Assembly (NCBI GenBank): GCA_947650365.1
Contig: OX393549.1
Span: 86,118,496-86,182,495 of the forward strand
Direction: 5' to 3'
DNA: 64,000 nucleotides
Origin: Chamaelirium japonicum
Taxonomy: Eukaryota > Streptophyta > Magnoliopsida > Liliales > Melanthiaceae
Part shown: piece by piece, positions 20,156 to 31,696 of the stretch
Numbering within the stretch: the stretch's first letter is position 1
How the letters are laid out: each line of letters opens with the position of its first letter
The notes under the pieces: model-generated
Told to the model about the DNA's origin: nothing
Databases searched by the model: none
The model's input: the letters and a program-made list of their open reading frames with translations, nothing else
Program-made: the position numbers and the translations under genes

Positions 20156-22962
20156 TTAGCTAGAACCCCTACTCCTCGTAACCCTATCAGATTGTCCCTT
20201 TGGCCTACCTTCTTTATCTCGGGACGCAATCGTTGGATTCGGCATGGTAAGAAAAGACGGCCGGTTGGCAAGATGGGGTGGCAGTTGTTTGTACTGGTCA
20301 AAGGAATCCAGGGGATGATCATCACCTGCTTCCTCCGCTCGATCTGTAACCTCCCCAGCTTCACCACCGAAATCCTGCAGTACAACTGACGCCGGATCAT
20401 CCGATAATCCCACTACCTTTCGAGTCAAATTCTTTCGATGAACTCGTTGAATAGCAGGAATTGAAAGGCTGGGGCTTCCTTCTCGAAGACTCCGTCGAGT
20501 AGTATACTTAGTACCGCCAGCAGAAACCCCACTCCCACTAGTGAGAGCGAGGCCAATCGGAGCTCCACCCCCTCGCTAGCTATACTTTCAGCTTGCATAA
20601 CAGTTACCTTATGCCGCTCAGCATCAGCCTCAACTTGCATAACAACAGTAGTCTCTACTTGCAAAACATTTGCCTCTTGACAATCAGCAGCAGCCTCTAC
20701 TCGTGTAACATCAGCTATTACTGTAACATCAGGCTGCGTAACATTTAAATCTGCAGTAACATCAGGCTGCGTAACATTAGCTATTACTGCAACATCAGGC
20801 TGCGTAACATTCAAACCTGCATCAACATCAGGCTGCGTAACATTCAAACCTGCATCAACATCAGGCTGCGTAACATTCAAATCTGCAGTAACATCAGGCT
20901 GCGTAACATCAGCTATTGCTGAGCCACCAGGCTGTGTTACAGCAACAACAGCACCATCAAGGCCTGAATCATCAGCACCTCCTGTACCTTTAGAAGCTTG
21001 GTCTACACCTTCAACACCCAACCCAGCAACAACCCTTCTAGCATCTGCTTCAGCGTGAAGGCACTCATCAGACACTGCAGCAACTTCAGCACCCTGATTC
21101 ACTATAGCACCATCAACAATTACAGCACCAACTGCACCTACCTCAGCAATTCTCCCACCAACATCTCCACCTTGGGCCATTGTAACACCAGCATCAACAA
21201 CACCACCTCCTTGCACACCAACTTCCTCACAGTAACTATCCAACACATCAAACCGAGTACCATACACACAAGTAGAAGGTGCCTCGGCTTCGAAGAAACC
21301 CATTGACTCCTTCCCTTTTCCTCGAGCGGTGTTAGGCCTGCCCACCGGAGTCCAACCCTGAACATTCTCCTTGGGATCTAGATCCTCCTTACCAACCGCA
21401 TTCGGAGCCGCCATCTCCCGGGGCACTCTGGGTCTCCACACAACTTGGGAATCCCGATTCGGACCCATGTTCTTCCACGCAGCCCCAATTCTAGGATGTT
21501 TAAGGCAATTCGCTTCATGATGATCAAAGGACTTGCATGCCCTGTAACGTTGAGTAATCCAATCGTAAATTACCGGTTGGATAGAGAGAAGCTTACCTTT
21601 GCTGTCTCGAGCCTCGACCTCCACAGGTAAGGCATCTTCCACACTTATCTCAACGCACAACCGGGCATAGTTGACCCGCGAAAGATCAGTAGTAGCCCGG
21701 TCCATATACAATGGAATTCCAATGATGCTTCCCATACGACTAAGGAGTTCTTCAGACCATAGGTCTACCAATAGGTTAGGAAACCGGACCCAGATGGGGA
21801 CCTTAGATAATAAATCACGTTCACAACTCAGACCTTTAGCCCATTTTTTCAAAACCAAAGGCCTACCCTCTATGTGCCAAGGGCCACCCTCCACAGCTCT
21901 AATAAAATCCTCTTCGAGTCCGAACTTGAAAAGAAACACACCATTCTCCCTTGAGAGTAACTCCAAACTACCTGTAGGTTTCCATAATTTCAATAACTGC
22001 GCTTTAAGATGCACGTAGTAAGGTCGCCTACCCAGAACAAATCCAATCAGCGTCAATTCCCATTTTTTCTGATTTCTCTCTACCTCCTCGATTGGACACA
22101 CAGCCACTTTTTTCGAACCAATCATAGTAGGAGCAATATACCTCAGTTTGGACTTCCGCTGATTCACTACAGGTGGCGTAAGCTTGTCATTATGCTGTAC
22201 TTCTCCCAGCCTATCAATGCTGCCAGCACCTCCCTCACACTCCGACAGTGGCGTGGTCCGATTACCCCTCCCCCATTGAGGCCCATTGAGAATAAATGGT
22301 TCATTCAGATCTTTTGTTGAACACCTACCATGCACATTTGTAACTCCCTGGGAGCATCTTGGATCTGGCCTTCTAACTGGATCTCGATCTGACATTCCAA
22401 CTGATACAGGTATCCCACTGAACACCTGGTGGGCAGAGGCTGCAGCAGGGCCGCTCCTTGGACTATGCTGGTTAAAACAGAGGGGAGGGAACTCCTCTGC
22501 CTTTCCCAGCTCCACCGATTGGTTACCTCCATCAACTTGTCCCACTGCCCCCGAAAAACCCGAGACAACGACACCAGATCCAGATCTGGAGTTTGTGCCA
22601 CCCAATCTGTGCCACGAGCCAAACCGAACTTCTGCATGACCTTGATCGCCAGTTTTCGCTTCCAATCCACCACATCTGGTATCCGAACCACCAGAACCAT
22701 TACCCGAACCATGCAGACCTCCAGCAGCTGAATCAGAAAAAGTGCTCCCGCCTCCTCCTCCTCCTCGCCCCGTAGCAGAAGATAAGCTTACCTCAACGAA
22801 ATCTGCTAAGGTGGGAGCGCGAGGAGGTTGGTAAGAGTCCTCTTGATCCACCTGAGCCTCACCATCCTCCTTCCCGTCTAGAAACCGAATGAGATCTGGG
22901 TCTTGGGGGGGTTGCATCTCCACCCCCAGATGGGGAAGAAAGAAGGTCGCCAAGATCTCCAA
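20156..22962 (-). pseudogene. LINE ORF1-like protein with DUF4283 and zinc-knuckle region (frameshifted)
   Basis: The frame from 22962 is open for 845 codons to 20425. Residues about 275-430 resemble the DUF4283 domain of plant L1 ORF1, including GRPLVLKKWAKG and VPIWVRFPNLLVDLW. A zinc-knuckle follows (YRACKSFDHHEANC) with Tyr in place of the first Cys. The N-terminus is Gly/Ser-rich. The C-terminal part holds eleven-residue repeats with the core NVTQPDV. The last 30 codons of this frame look unnatural (hydrophobic, ending at 20425). A neighbouring frame carries a protein-like continuation (SLSIPAIQRVHRKN ... GQSDRVTRSRG) to a stop at 20156. A one-base change in the C5-6 tract at 20568-20573 would explain this. 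The role in the family is RNA binding in the LINE ribonucleoprotein. Confidence 0.82.
20703..20940. repeat. 33-bp in-frame minisatellite in ORF1
   Basis: About six units with the core CATCAGGCTGCGTAACATT. The period of 33 bases preserves the frame and encodes eleven-residue repeats. Two adjacent units (about 20805-20870) are identical, which suggests recent expansion or homogenisation. Confidence 0.88.
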
Positions 22963-23439
22963 AATCTAGAGAGAGAAGCTCTGGTTCTAGAGAGAGAATG
23001 CTTGAAATCTTCCTCCCAACTTCATCTTCTCCATAAGACCAGCGGGGGGGGGGGGGGGGGGGGGGGGGGGCTGGTTCCTGCGCGACGGCGGCCAACGGGA
23101 GGGGCGTCCTGGAGCGCTCGGCCTGCCTCTCCCACACCACCCCCACAGAGGAGGCACGGGGAGAGGCGTCCGGAGCGATCGTCGGTGCCCGAGAGCTCGG
23201 CCGGAGGGGTCGTGTGGGGTCTGCGGCAGGTGGTGGTGCGCCGGCGATCGTCGGAGGGGCTCAGGTGCGGCGGCGGTATCCGCCAGTGTGGGCCGCAGCA
23301 AGGGAGGAGGAGGGTGGCTGACCTGTGGGTGCTGGCACGCTCGCCGATGCTCCGGTGAGGGGTGGATCGGGGTGCTTGATCCTCTCCCTTGATATCTCCT
23401 CCTTCTCCCTCTCTGCCTCTCGTTTCTATCTCTCTGCGC

Positions 23440-23598
<159 letters not shown>

Positions 23599-23943
23599 TC
23601 GGTAAAGAGGAGGGGTGGGGGTGCAGTTATGATGATAAAGGCTGGGGGTATAGATTCTGCTGAGAGATAGAGGAAGAGAGGGAGGGTTGGACGGTGAGGG
23701 GGTTTTGACTCGGGATTATGAGGGGAGGGAAGAGAGAGAGAGAGAGAAACGGTTAGAAGATTGGGTTTGGGATTAAAGAGAGATAAAGAGAGAGAAACGG
23801 TTAGGGGGTTGGGTTTGGGATAAAGAGAGATAAAGAGAGAGAAACGATTAGGGGGTTGGGTTTTGGATAAAGAGAGATAAAGAGAGAGAGGCTAGGTTTG
23901 GTTATAGATTTAGGTGTTTTTAATTTTTAATTTGTTTTATTAA

Positions 23944-24043
<100 letters not shown>

Positions 24044-24412
24044 TTAGCAAACAAGTATAGCTCGCAGTTGAGCATGGATCGCACTCGAGCTCGCATCGCA
24101 CCAAGACTGGCCGGTGCACAAACCTTACGAGTCCGACAGACTCGCCTTAAAACCTGTTATTTTTATTTATTTATATTATTATCAAAAACATTAATGCCAT
24201 GCCTTGTTACATGTGCTCGTATGCTCGTGTCACGATCACCATGCCTCCAGTGTCACCTAGCGACCCGGACCCGGGGCCCACTGCCTGGTCCAACTCATGT
24301 TCAAACACACACTATCGACAACCATAAATGAGAAAACAAATCAATGAATTTAGCAATAATAAAATAATAATAAAACTTGGCTGCCCTGAAATCAAACGTA
24401 CCGGGTATTACA

Positions 24413-25902
24413 TCAAAGGTACGATGTATAGGTCAACCTGGAAGGAACCAAGTCATATGATCATTCGAGTCTGACGGTAATCTCCACCGCTCGAAGTGAG
24501 TCATGGCATCAAGTGGAGAGACAACGGGTTTACCACTACTAAGCGGAGAACAGGGGTATGATGAAAAACATAGTAAGTCTGGGTGAATTGGAGTGCAGCC
24601 TGCGTCGCACTCTGAGTGGCCATGCAGGTTAACTCGAGCTCAGAGGATCAATGGTACACTCGGGTAGTGTGTCGATCGAGCTTGAGTTGGAAGCGATGAA
24701 CCCCGGTCCCTGATGGTTTCACCTTATCAATATTATGTACGATTCTTGAACCATCTTCTCGGAACACCATAAACAGTAAGAGGAAGAAAGAAGTCTACGC
24801 TCAGAGTGTGCTTGGCACTAGAGCACGGTAGATGCGTAACTACATGCGAGCACTAAGGGGTAAGCCCAAGACTAGTACAGAGGCGCAAGTAGTAATCCCT
24901 AGCCATAAGTGAACTTCACTGCATAGGTGCGATGCACCGGGGTATGTTGCGAGTTGACTAGTTGACATTACTAGAGGTACCCTCTGATGGCCTCAGTTAA
25001 TAGTAAGGTAACTAGTAAAGATCACTTAAGTAGTGGCCGCTAGGTCTCGCACACTAGAAATAGTCAAATAGAGGCGTCATGGCGTTTTAGTAAAAACTCA
25101 CTCTACCGGACCTCACTTGTGGCCGACCCTAGCAGTGAGAGACCATGCTATGGCCGCCCCTATATTGTAGGGATAAGAATCCCCCATCAATAGGGCCAGC
25201 CATAGGGATAGGGATAGGGTTTTGAATTGGTCAAAACAAGCCCTAAAAGTGAGAAAACGGGTAAATACAAGGAGAGATAAAAGGGTGATTTTGGGGAGAT
25301 AATTGTGGGAGGTTCTTATCTCCTTGGATCATTATCTAAGGGGGTAGGCCGGCCCTATATAGGGAGTCTTATGGGGCCGGCCATGAAGTTGCAAAAACTG
25401 AACCCCCTCCCTCTCTCATCTCCCTAGATCTCTTTGTAATCTCTCTCTACTTTCCCGTTTGTAACTTCGTCTTCCTCGTGAGGAGTTTCATAGAAGGAGA
25501 AGGGTCATTCTACGGAGGCACTTAGAGATCTGAGAGCGACATTCTGTGCATCTTGTGAGATCGGGTGAACAAGAAGGCATCATCTCCATTCATACCATCG
25601 ACTTCTTTGCGGACGATCTTCCGTCTCCATCGACAAAGAAGACAATTCTCCATGGTTAAAAGATCCACACGAAGGTATAAATAATCTAACACATAGATCT
25701 AGCGAGATTTATGATTTGTATACATACTAGATAATCATTACGCTAGATTGTCGTTAGGGTGTTCGATTCACGTGCATACACATGCACACATATGTAGATT
25801 AGTTTCAATGAAATTTTAAATCGTGTAACGTGCACCATGAACGGTCTTTCGACTGCCAAATCGTTTCTGCTGTGATCCTCTACCATGGGATTATTCCCAA
25901 TA
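24413..25902 (+). repeat. 5' LTR of copia-1, 3' portion
   Basis: It matches 32330-33785 along its whole length with scattered, mostly transition differences. It ends CCCAATA where the 3' LTR ends CCCAACA. The chromovirus inserted at its left boundary. Confidence 0.92.
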
Positions 25903-25904
25903 AT

Positions 25905-25917
25905 TGGTATCAGAGCC
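25905..25917 (+). promoter_or_regulatory. tRNA-Met primer-binding site of copia-1
   Basis: TGGTATCAGAGCC, a perfect initiator tRNA-Met complement, two bases after the LTR end. Confidence 0.93.
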
Positions 25918-26070
25918 GTGTTAATGATGTGCATTTTATGATTTTTCATGAAACCATCATGTGTGGGCATGATGAACGTGTGAAATCATCGGGATTCTTA
26001 CGCTTAGATCATGCATATGTATATATTGTGCTTGTTCTATGAATCGTTCTTGCAGGACGCCGCTATAAAA

Positions 26071-26158
<88 letters not shown>

Positions 26159-27716
26159 GCTTGCTACCGGAGGTCGGACCCCGAGTTAGCCATTGTCTGG
26201 ATTTGCTCTCTATGTGTGTGGATATGTTTTAGAGCCGTAGATTGGGCGAGTGATGGGGGTTGACTATCCTTGGTTGCCATTGCCTTTTTTCCTACGTGTG
26301 TTTTCTTTTCTTTCTAGGAAGTTATGTACGATCGAGCACTTGCTCGAAGCGTACTAGACTTTTTCGGTTACAGATCGAGAAGAAAGATATGCCAAAGAAA
26401 TCCACCATTGGGAGCGTAAGCGAAACCCTGGAGGACAAAAACGATCCGGCAAAGTGTTCGCAAGCACGATGGAGGAGCCGGACCGAGAGACCTTGCGAAG
26501 AAAGCTAGAGGCCTGTGCTGTGCAAATTAGGTTCAGGGGTCGGACGCTAAACTTAATTCAGTTTTATGGTTGCTTTCTTTATTAGTTTTTTATGTTTCAT
26601 ATCGAACCCCGATGAGATAATATTATTATCAGTTTTCAGAGGGATGTCTTTCCCCTCCGGTCCAAGCGACTGTATGAGGATAGGATCCCACTAGATGACG
26701 CCTATTATTTAGTTGATTTTTGATGTTAGTGGGATCCCATCACATATGGTTATGCCACCATTAGGTCAACACCCGACTAGTCGGGTGTGCCTATTTAGCC
26801 AGCATCGAAACCTAAAATGAGATGGAGATCCATTGAACATCAATTGTCAAATTTATAAGCGAGGTGCCATGACTAGTGGGAGTCTTTTTCAGTGTGTCTG
26901 ACTTTAGGCTAAGCTCCAGAGCATTAGCGTGATAACCAATTTTGTAGAGCATTGATATTCTCGGAATATGTAATGTGTCCCTTGAATGGAGAAATCCACT
27001 TGAGGCAGGGACTATGATATTCCGAGAATGATTAATGCTAGGCGAAGGGCTTGAAACGCTGGTGAGAGCATGGTGTGACCAGGGTCTAGTATATAGGAGG
27101 TCGCTACCTTTGCATTGGTATAAAATCATACTCGCAAAATAACCCTCAAATTTAATAAGGAATGTAAGATAGGACTTTTAGAGATTCTCTGGTCTCCATG
27201 GCTAATCACTTCGTGCTCGGGTAGGAGGGCATAACTCAATAACCCCATCGGGTGAGAGCTGTGTTTTTTCTATGCGAAGATACTTAGTGATCTTCCTCTG
27301 GATATAGCGGTTATGGTGCCAAGTGTTCAGGCTTTACTCACCCTCGTGGGGGCCGTTAGAACTCTCGTGCTGTAATTGCCTAGGCTTGTGGGTAAGCATC
27401 CTAAGTACACGTGAGGTATTCGTTGCGAAGACAACGGTGATCACGTGGTACTGGCCAAAAGATAATCATGGTTCATCAAAGCCCTTAGTTGGCAGATTTG
27501 GATAGGGTCAAGGGAAAGACCCGTGTAAGCAGAAGACCTGCACACTGCCCCCTCGGGCAGGTGTAGCCAATTCCGAGATCTTACATACATGGTTAATTAA
27601 TCCATAGAGATGGCTTCGCTTGAGGATAGCGCTGACATATGGATATAGTTAGCTTGTTTTAAAAATCCATAAAATAAGTTTTCATGCATTCTTATTATTT
27701 AATCTTTTATTTTCAG
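25918..27716 (+). other. Long untranslated leader of copia-1
   Basis: About 1.8 kb separates PBS and gag. It holds a (TA)n tract (26073-26155) and segments shared with the leaders of copia-2 (55241-57125) and copia-3 (36703-37840), for example GGTTCAGGGGTCGGAC near 26530. No convincing coding region is seen. Possible roles are packaging or translation control, which is inference only. Confidence 0.7.
26073..26155. repeat. (TA)n microsatellite in the copia-1 leader
   Basis: About 83 bases of TA with one GA interruption. No inverted-repeat element is attached to it. Confidence 0.93.
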
Positions 27717-28544
27717 ATGATCAAGTTAGACCCCCTGTCTGCTATCTTAAATGATCACAAACTTACCGGTCCCAACTTTGAGGACTAAAAGAGCAACCTG
27801 TACCTGGTCTTAATGATTGGTAAACATATGACAACCCTGAATAATCCTGAGCCAGATTTGGCAGGACCCGATGCCACAGAGGCACAGTTAAAGACGTTCA
27901 CTGACTGGACGAAATCTAATAAAATATGTAAATACTATATTACAGCATCTTTGCAAACAACTCTACAGAAGCAGGTCGAGAGGATGCCCGACGCTTCTGA
28001 CATGATATTGTATCTGAAGGAAATATTTGAAGGTCACAATAGCGTTACGTGATACCTTACCATCAAGAAACTCGTCGGCACTAAGATGTCTGATGGGACG
28101 CTAGTTTGGGAATACATGATGAAAATGTTTGGGTTTCAGAACGAACTAGCAACCATGGATATTGTGCTAGAAGGCGAGGTAATGACAGACATCTTCCTCT
28201 CGTCACTATCTGGAGCCTTTGAAGGCTTTGTCACCAACTTTAATGTGAACAAGTTGGATATGACAAATGCAGAGCTTCTGGGAGCTTTCCAGGCAGTTGA
28301 GGAAGGCTTCAAGCAGAAGGGCGAAACACTTCACATGCGACGCAGATCCTTCAAGAAGTCTGGTAAACCTCAGGGCAAGAAACATAAGAAAAAACCTAAG
28401 TCAGTGCCTGTGCAGGGCTCTGCTGGGGCCTCTGGACCTGGCCAATTAAAGAAACTGGGCATGAAGTGTTTCCGGTGTGGCCAAAAGGGTCATTGGAAGA
28501 AGGACTGCAAGAAGCCTCAGAATGCTGGTGAAAGTAATCTATAA
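27717..28544 (+). pseudogene. Gag of copia-1
   Basis: Starts ATG at 27717 (MIKLDPLSAILND). The copia-type gag core follows, with YLKEIFEGHNSVT and FVTNFNVNKLDMTNAELL, and an intact zinc knuckle CFRCGQKGHWKKDC near residue 255. Two in-frame stops break it: TAA at 27786-27788, where copia-2 has Trp, and TGA at 28050-28052, where copia-2 has Arg. It ends TAA at 28542-28544, after which protease coding continues in the same frame. Confidence 0.9.
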
Positions 28545-29717
28545 CTCCTAGTTGTTGAATCATTTCTTTCGAGTAATAGTTCTTTTGCTAGTTGGATTGT
28601 GGATTCAGGATCCACTAACCATGTCTATAACTCTCTTCAGGGGTTTTGAAAAAACAGAATATTGCTTGATAGAGAGGTGACCTTAAGCATAGGAACTGAG
28701 GCTGTGGTTGCTGCTGAAGCTATTGAAGATGTTAATCTTAGTTTTCGAATAATAAGACTTTGACTCTTAGGGACGTTTTTTTATATACCGTCCTTGAGAC
28801 GTAATTTGATTTCTGTTTCTTCTTTAGTTAATGAAGGTTATTCAGTTTATTTTGATGCTTCTGGTGTATCGTCTAAGCTAAATGGAACTTTTATAATAAG
28901 AGGAATGGTTCAAAATAATCTCTATGTTGTCAGTCCTAAATTTGAAAAGGATAACATAATAACTTCAGCATTTAATGTTAATTCATCTAAGCGTAAGAAC
29001 CCTTCGGAGAATTTAACCCAATTGTGGCACTTACGACTTGGGCATATTGGCTTAGACAGGATCCATAGGATGGTGAAGGCCGGGCTTCTAAAAACAGATC
29101 CTATGGAGATCCTTCCTACCTGTGAATCTTGCCTGGAAGGCAAGATGACCAAGATGGCCTTTAAAGACAAAGGAGTAAGAGCTACTGAGGTATTGGAGTT
29201 AATCCATTCAGATGTATGTGGATCCATGAGCGTCAAGTCGATAGGAGGCCATGAGTATTTCATCACTTTTACTGATGATTACTCAAGATATGGTTATATT
29301 TACCTGATGCATCGAAAGTCAGAATTCTTTGACATGTTCAAAGAGTTCAGGGCTGAAGTAGAAAAGCAGATAAGTAAATATATAAAAACCCTTTGATCTA
29401 ATCAAGGAGGTGAGTACCTATCTGACAAGTTTCTAGGGTATTTGGTGGAGCATGGGATAACATCCTAGTTAACTGCTCCAGGTACCCCACAACAGAATAG
29501 AGTTTCTGAGAGAAGGAATCGAACCTTGTTGGACATGGTTTGTAACATGATGAGTTATGCCTGTTTACCAACGACCTTTTGGGGATATGCCCTTCAGACA
29601 GCAGCATATATTCTGAACCACGTTCTGTCTAAATCAGTGCCTCAGATCCCTAGAGAATTGTGGTCAAGGCAAAAGCCAACACTACAGCATTTCAGAATAT
29701 AGGGATGTCCTGCACAT
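28545..29717 (+). pseudogene. Protease and integrase of copia-1
   Basis: The protease active site is IVDSGSTNH near 28597-28620. The GAG-pre-integrase zinc region (LWHLRLGHIGLDRIH, then CESCLEG) lies at 29020-29150. The integrase core has Asp in HSDVCGS; the second Asp position reads SNQGGEY, so the catalytic Asp is replaced by Asn. The Glu in VSERRNR is present. The longest open piece is 28794-29396. Stops at 28645, about 28760, 29394, 29466 and 29700 inactivate it. Confidence 0.88.
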
Positions 29718-30770
29718 GTGGGGATAGACAAGAGGGAAAAGATGGAGCCAAAGTCCAAAGCATGTCTGTTTGTAGGGTATCCCAAAGAGACTAAAGGTGG
29801 ACTATTTTATGATCATGAGGAAAAGAAGGTAATCGTTTCAACAAATGCCATTTTCCTAGAACATGATTATATTATAGACCATAAGCCTGCTAGTAAGGTG
29901 GTTCTGGATGAGCTGCTGGGTACTAGTACAAATAGCGCATCCGAAAGCATAGTGGGAGCTGACATCACAGACACTAATATATCAGAAACTATAGAACCTA
30001 TTCATCCTGTAACACTGCCACCACCTCGTCGCAGTGGGAGAAGCATCAGAGCTCCTGACAGATACTATGGAGAAACCTTATTGGTTGATCCAGAAGGTTA
30101 GCAGGATGACCCACTGAGCTACGATGAGGTAGTGGGAGATTCTGACGGCTCTAACTAGCAAAAAGCTATGGAGGCAGAAATTACATCAATGTCCCATAAC
30201 GCTGTCTGGACTCTTGTTACACCATCATCCAATATTAAACCTATTGGGTGTAAGTGGGTGTATAACAAGAAGAGAGGATCCGATGGTACTATTGAGACTT
30301 ATAAAGCTAGATTAGTTGCCAAGAGTTATACCCAGAAAGAAGGAATCGACTTTGACAAAACATTCTCGCTGGTAGCTATGATAAAGTCTATTCGGATCCT
30401 CCTATCCATTGCAGCCCATTATAACTGGGAGATCTGGCAAATGGATGTCAAGACAGTATTCCTCAATGAGAATTTGGAAGAAGACATTTATATGATACAG
30501 CCACCAGGTTTTGAGTTAAAGGGTCAGGAGCATCTAGTTTGCAAGTTGCAGAAGTCCATTTATGGACTAAAGCAAGCATCTAGAAGTTGGAACATTCGTT
30601 TTGATCAGGCAATCCAGTCATATGGATTTACTCAAAACGAGGATGAACCATGTGTATACAAGAGGAGTAATAAGACTATAGTGGTATATTTGATACTTTA
30701 CGTAGATGATATTCTGCTTATTGGGAATGATGTTGGAACATTATCAACGGTAAAGGTCTGATTGTTAACA
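29718..30770 (+). pseudogene. Reverse transcriptase region of copia-1
   Basis: The connecting piece (29718-30101) contains the copia signature SKACLFVGYPKETKGG. RT spans 30168-30761: VWTLVTPSSNIKPIGCKWVY, LVAKSYTQKEGIDFDKTFS, QMDVKTVFLNE, and the intact active site LYVDDILLIGND. Stops at about 30100, 30157 and 30759 separate the parts. Confidence 0.9.
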
Positions 30771-31680
30771 CAGTTCGATATGAAAGACCTAGGTGAAGCG
30801 AGTTATGTTTTGGGGATCAAAGTAACATGAGATCGCTAGAACATGATTCTCTCGCTGTCATAATCCGCGTATATAGATAAGGTTATCGCTAGGTTTGACA
30901 TGCAAAACTCCAAGAAGGGTTTCGTGCTATTTAAACATGGTGTAAAACTGTCTAAGGATCAATGTCCTAAGACACCTGAGAAGAGAGCAGATATACAGAA
31001 GATACCTTATGCTTCGACATTAGGTAGTCTAATATATGCTATGCATTGTACAAGGCCAAATATCTGTTTCGCAGTAGGCATGATGGGTCGGTTTCAATTG
31101 AATCTGGGTCCAGATCATTGGACAACTGTGAAGTGTATACTCAAGTACCTTCGTAGAACAAGGGACTATGAGTTGGTTTACACTGCACAGGAATTGATGC
31201 CGATTGGATACACAGATTCTGACGTTATGTCAGATTTGGAATCCAAAAAATCGATATCAGGATTTGTGTTTATGTTAGGAGGAGTAGCGGTTAGTTAGCA
31301 GAGTGTGAAGTAGAAATGCATCGCGAACTCTACCACACAGGCTGAGTACGTTGCAGCGTGTGAGGTAGCCAAAGAAGCGGTATGACTTAAGAAATTCCTT
31401 ACGGATTTGGGGTGCGTACTAGAGGCCCAGTTGCCTATTATGCTTTACTACGACAATAGTGGGGCGGTAGCATAAGCAAAGGAGCCAAGACATCACCAAA
31501 AGGGGAAGCACATCGAGCACAAATTCTACTTGATTCGGTAGTTTCAAAAGCAAGGGCAAGTAGCGGTGACACAGATTGCATCTACAGATAATGTTGCTGA
31601 TCCTTTCACCAAGGCAATACCTATCAAGGCATTCGAGCGACATGTGGACACGATGGGAGTCAAAACTGTTTTGCTTCGCT
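30771..31680 (+). pseudogene. RNase H of copia-1
   Basis: The RT connection (DMKDLGEASYVLGIKV) is followed after stops by the RNase H at 30900-31298 with GYTDSDVMSD, KKSISGFVFML and, further on, the C-terminal DNVADPFTKA block (about 31585-31615). The region from 31299 to 31680 has several stops. A short purine-rich stretch (AAGTGAGAGA) then precedes the 3' LTR. Confidence 0.85.
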
Positions 31681-31696
31681 AGACCAAGTGAGAGAT

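Larger units (their letters stand above)
19907..23011 (-). mobile_element. ORF1-only LINE (L1-type) or retrocopied DUF4283 gene
   Basis: On the minus strand: short 5' leader (about 49 nt), one long ORF1-like reading frame, about 240 nt of 3' untranslated sequence, then poly-A (T tract on the + strand, 19905-19916). The 17-bp direct repeat CCTCCCAACTTCATCTT flanks it (19890-19906 and 23012-23028). The left LTR keeps the empty site at about 10998-11033. These are hallmarks of target-primed reverse transcription. There is no endonuclease or reverse transcriptase ORF2 and no remnant of one, so the copy is either an internally reduced non-autonomous LINE or a processed copy of an ORF1-like gene. 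Confidence 0.88.

Noticed and set aside
22286..22731. Plus-strand frames opposite the LINE ORF1.
   Set aside because: Shadows of the minus-strand coding sequence without domain content.
26073..26155. (TA)n in the copia-1 leader as an insertion site of an M-type element.
   Set aside because: A single uninterrupted tract with no inverted repeat attached.
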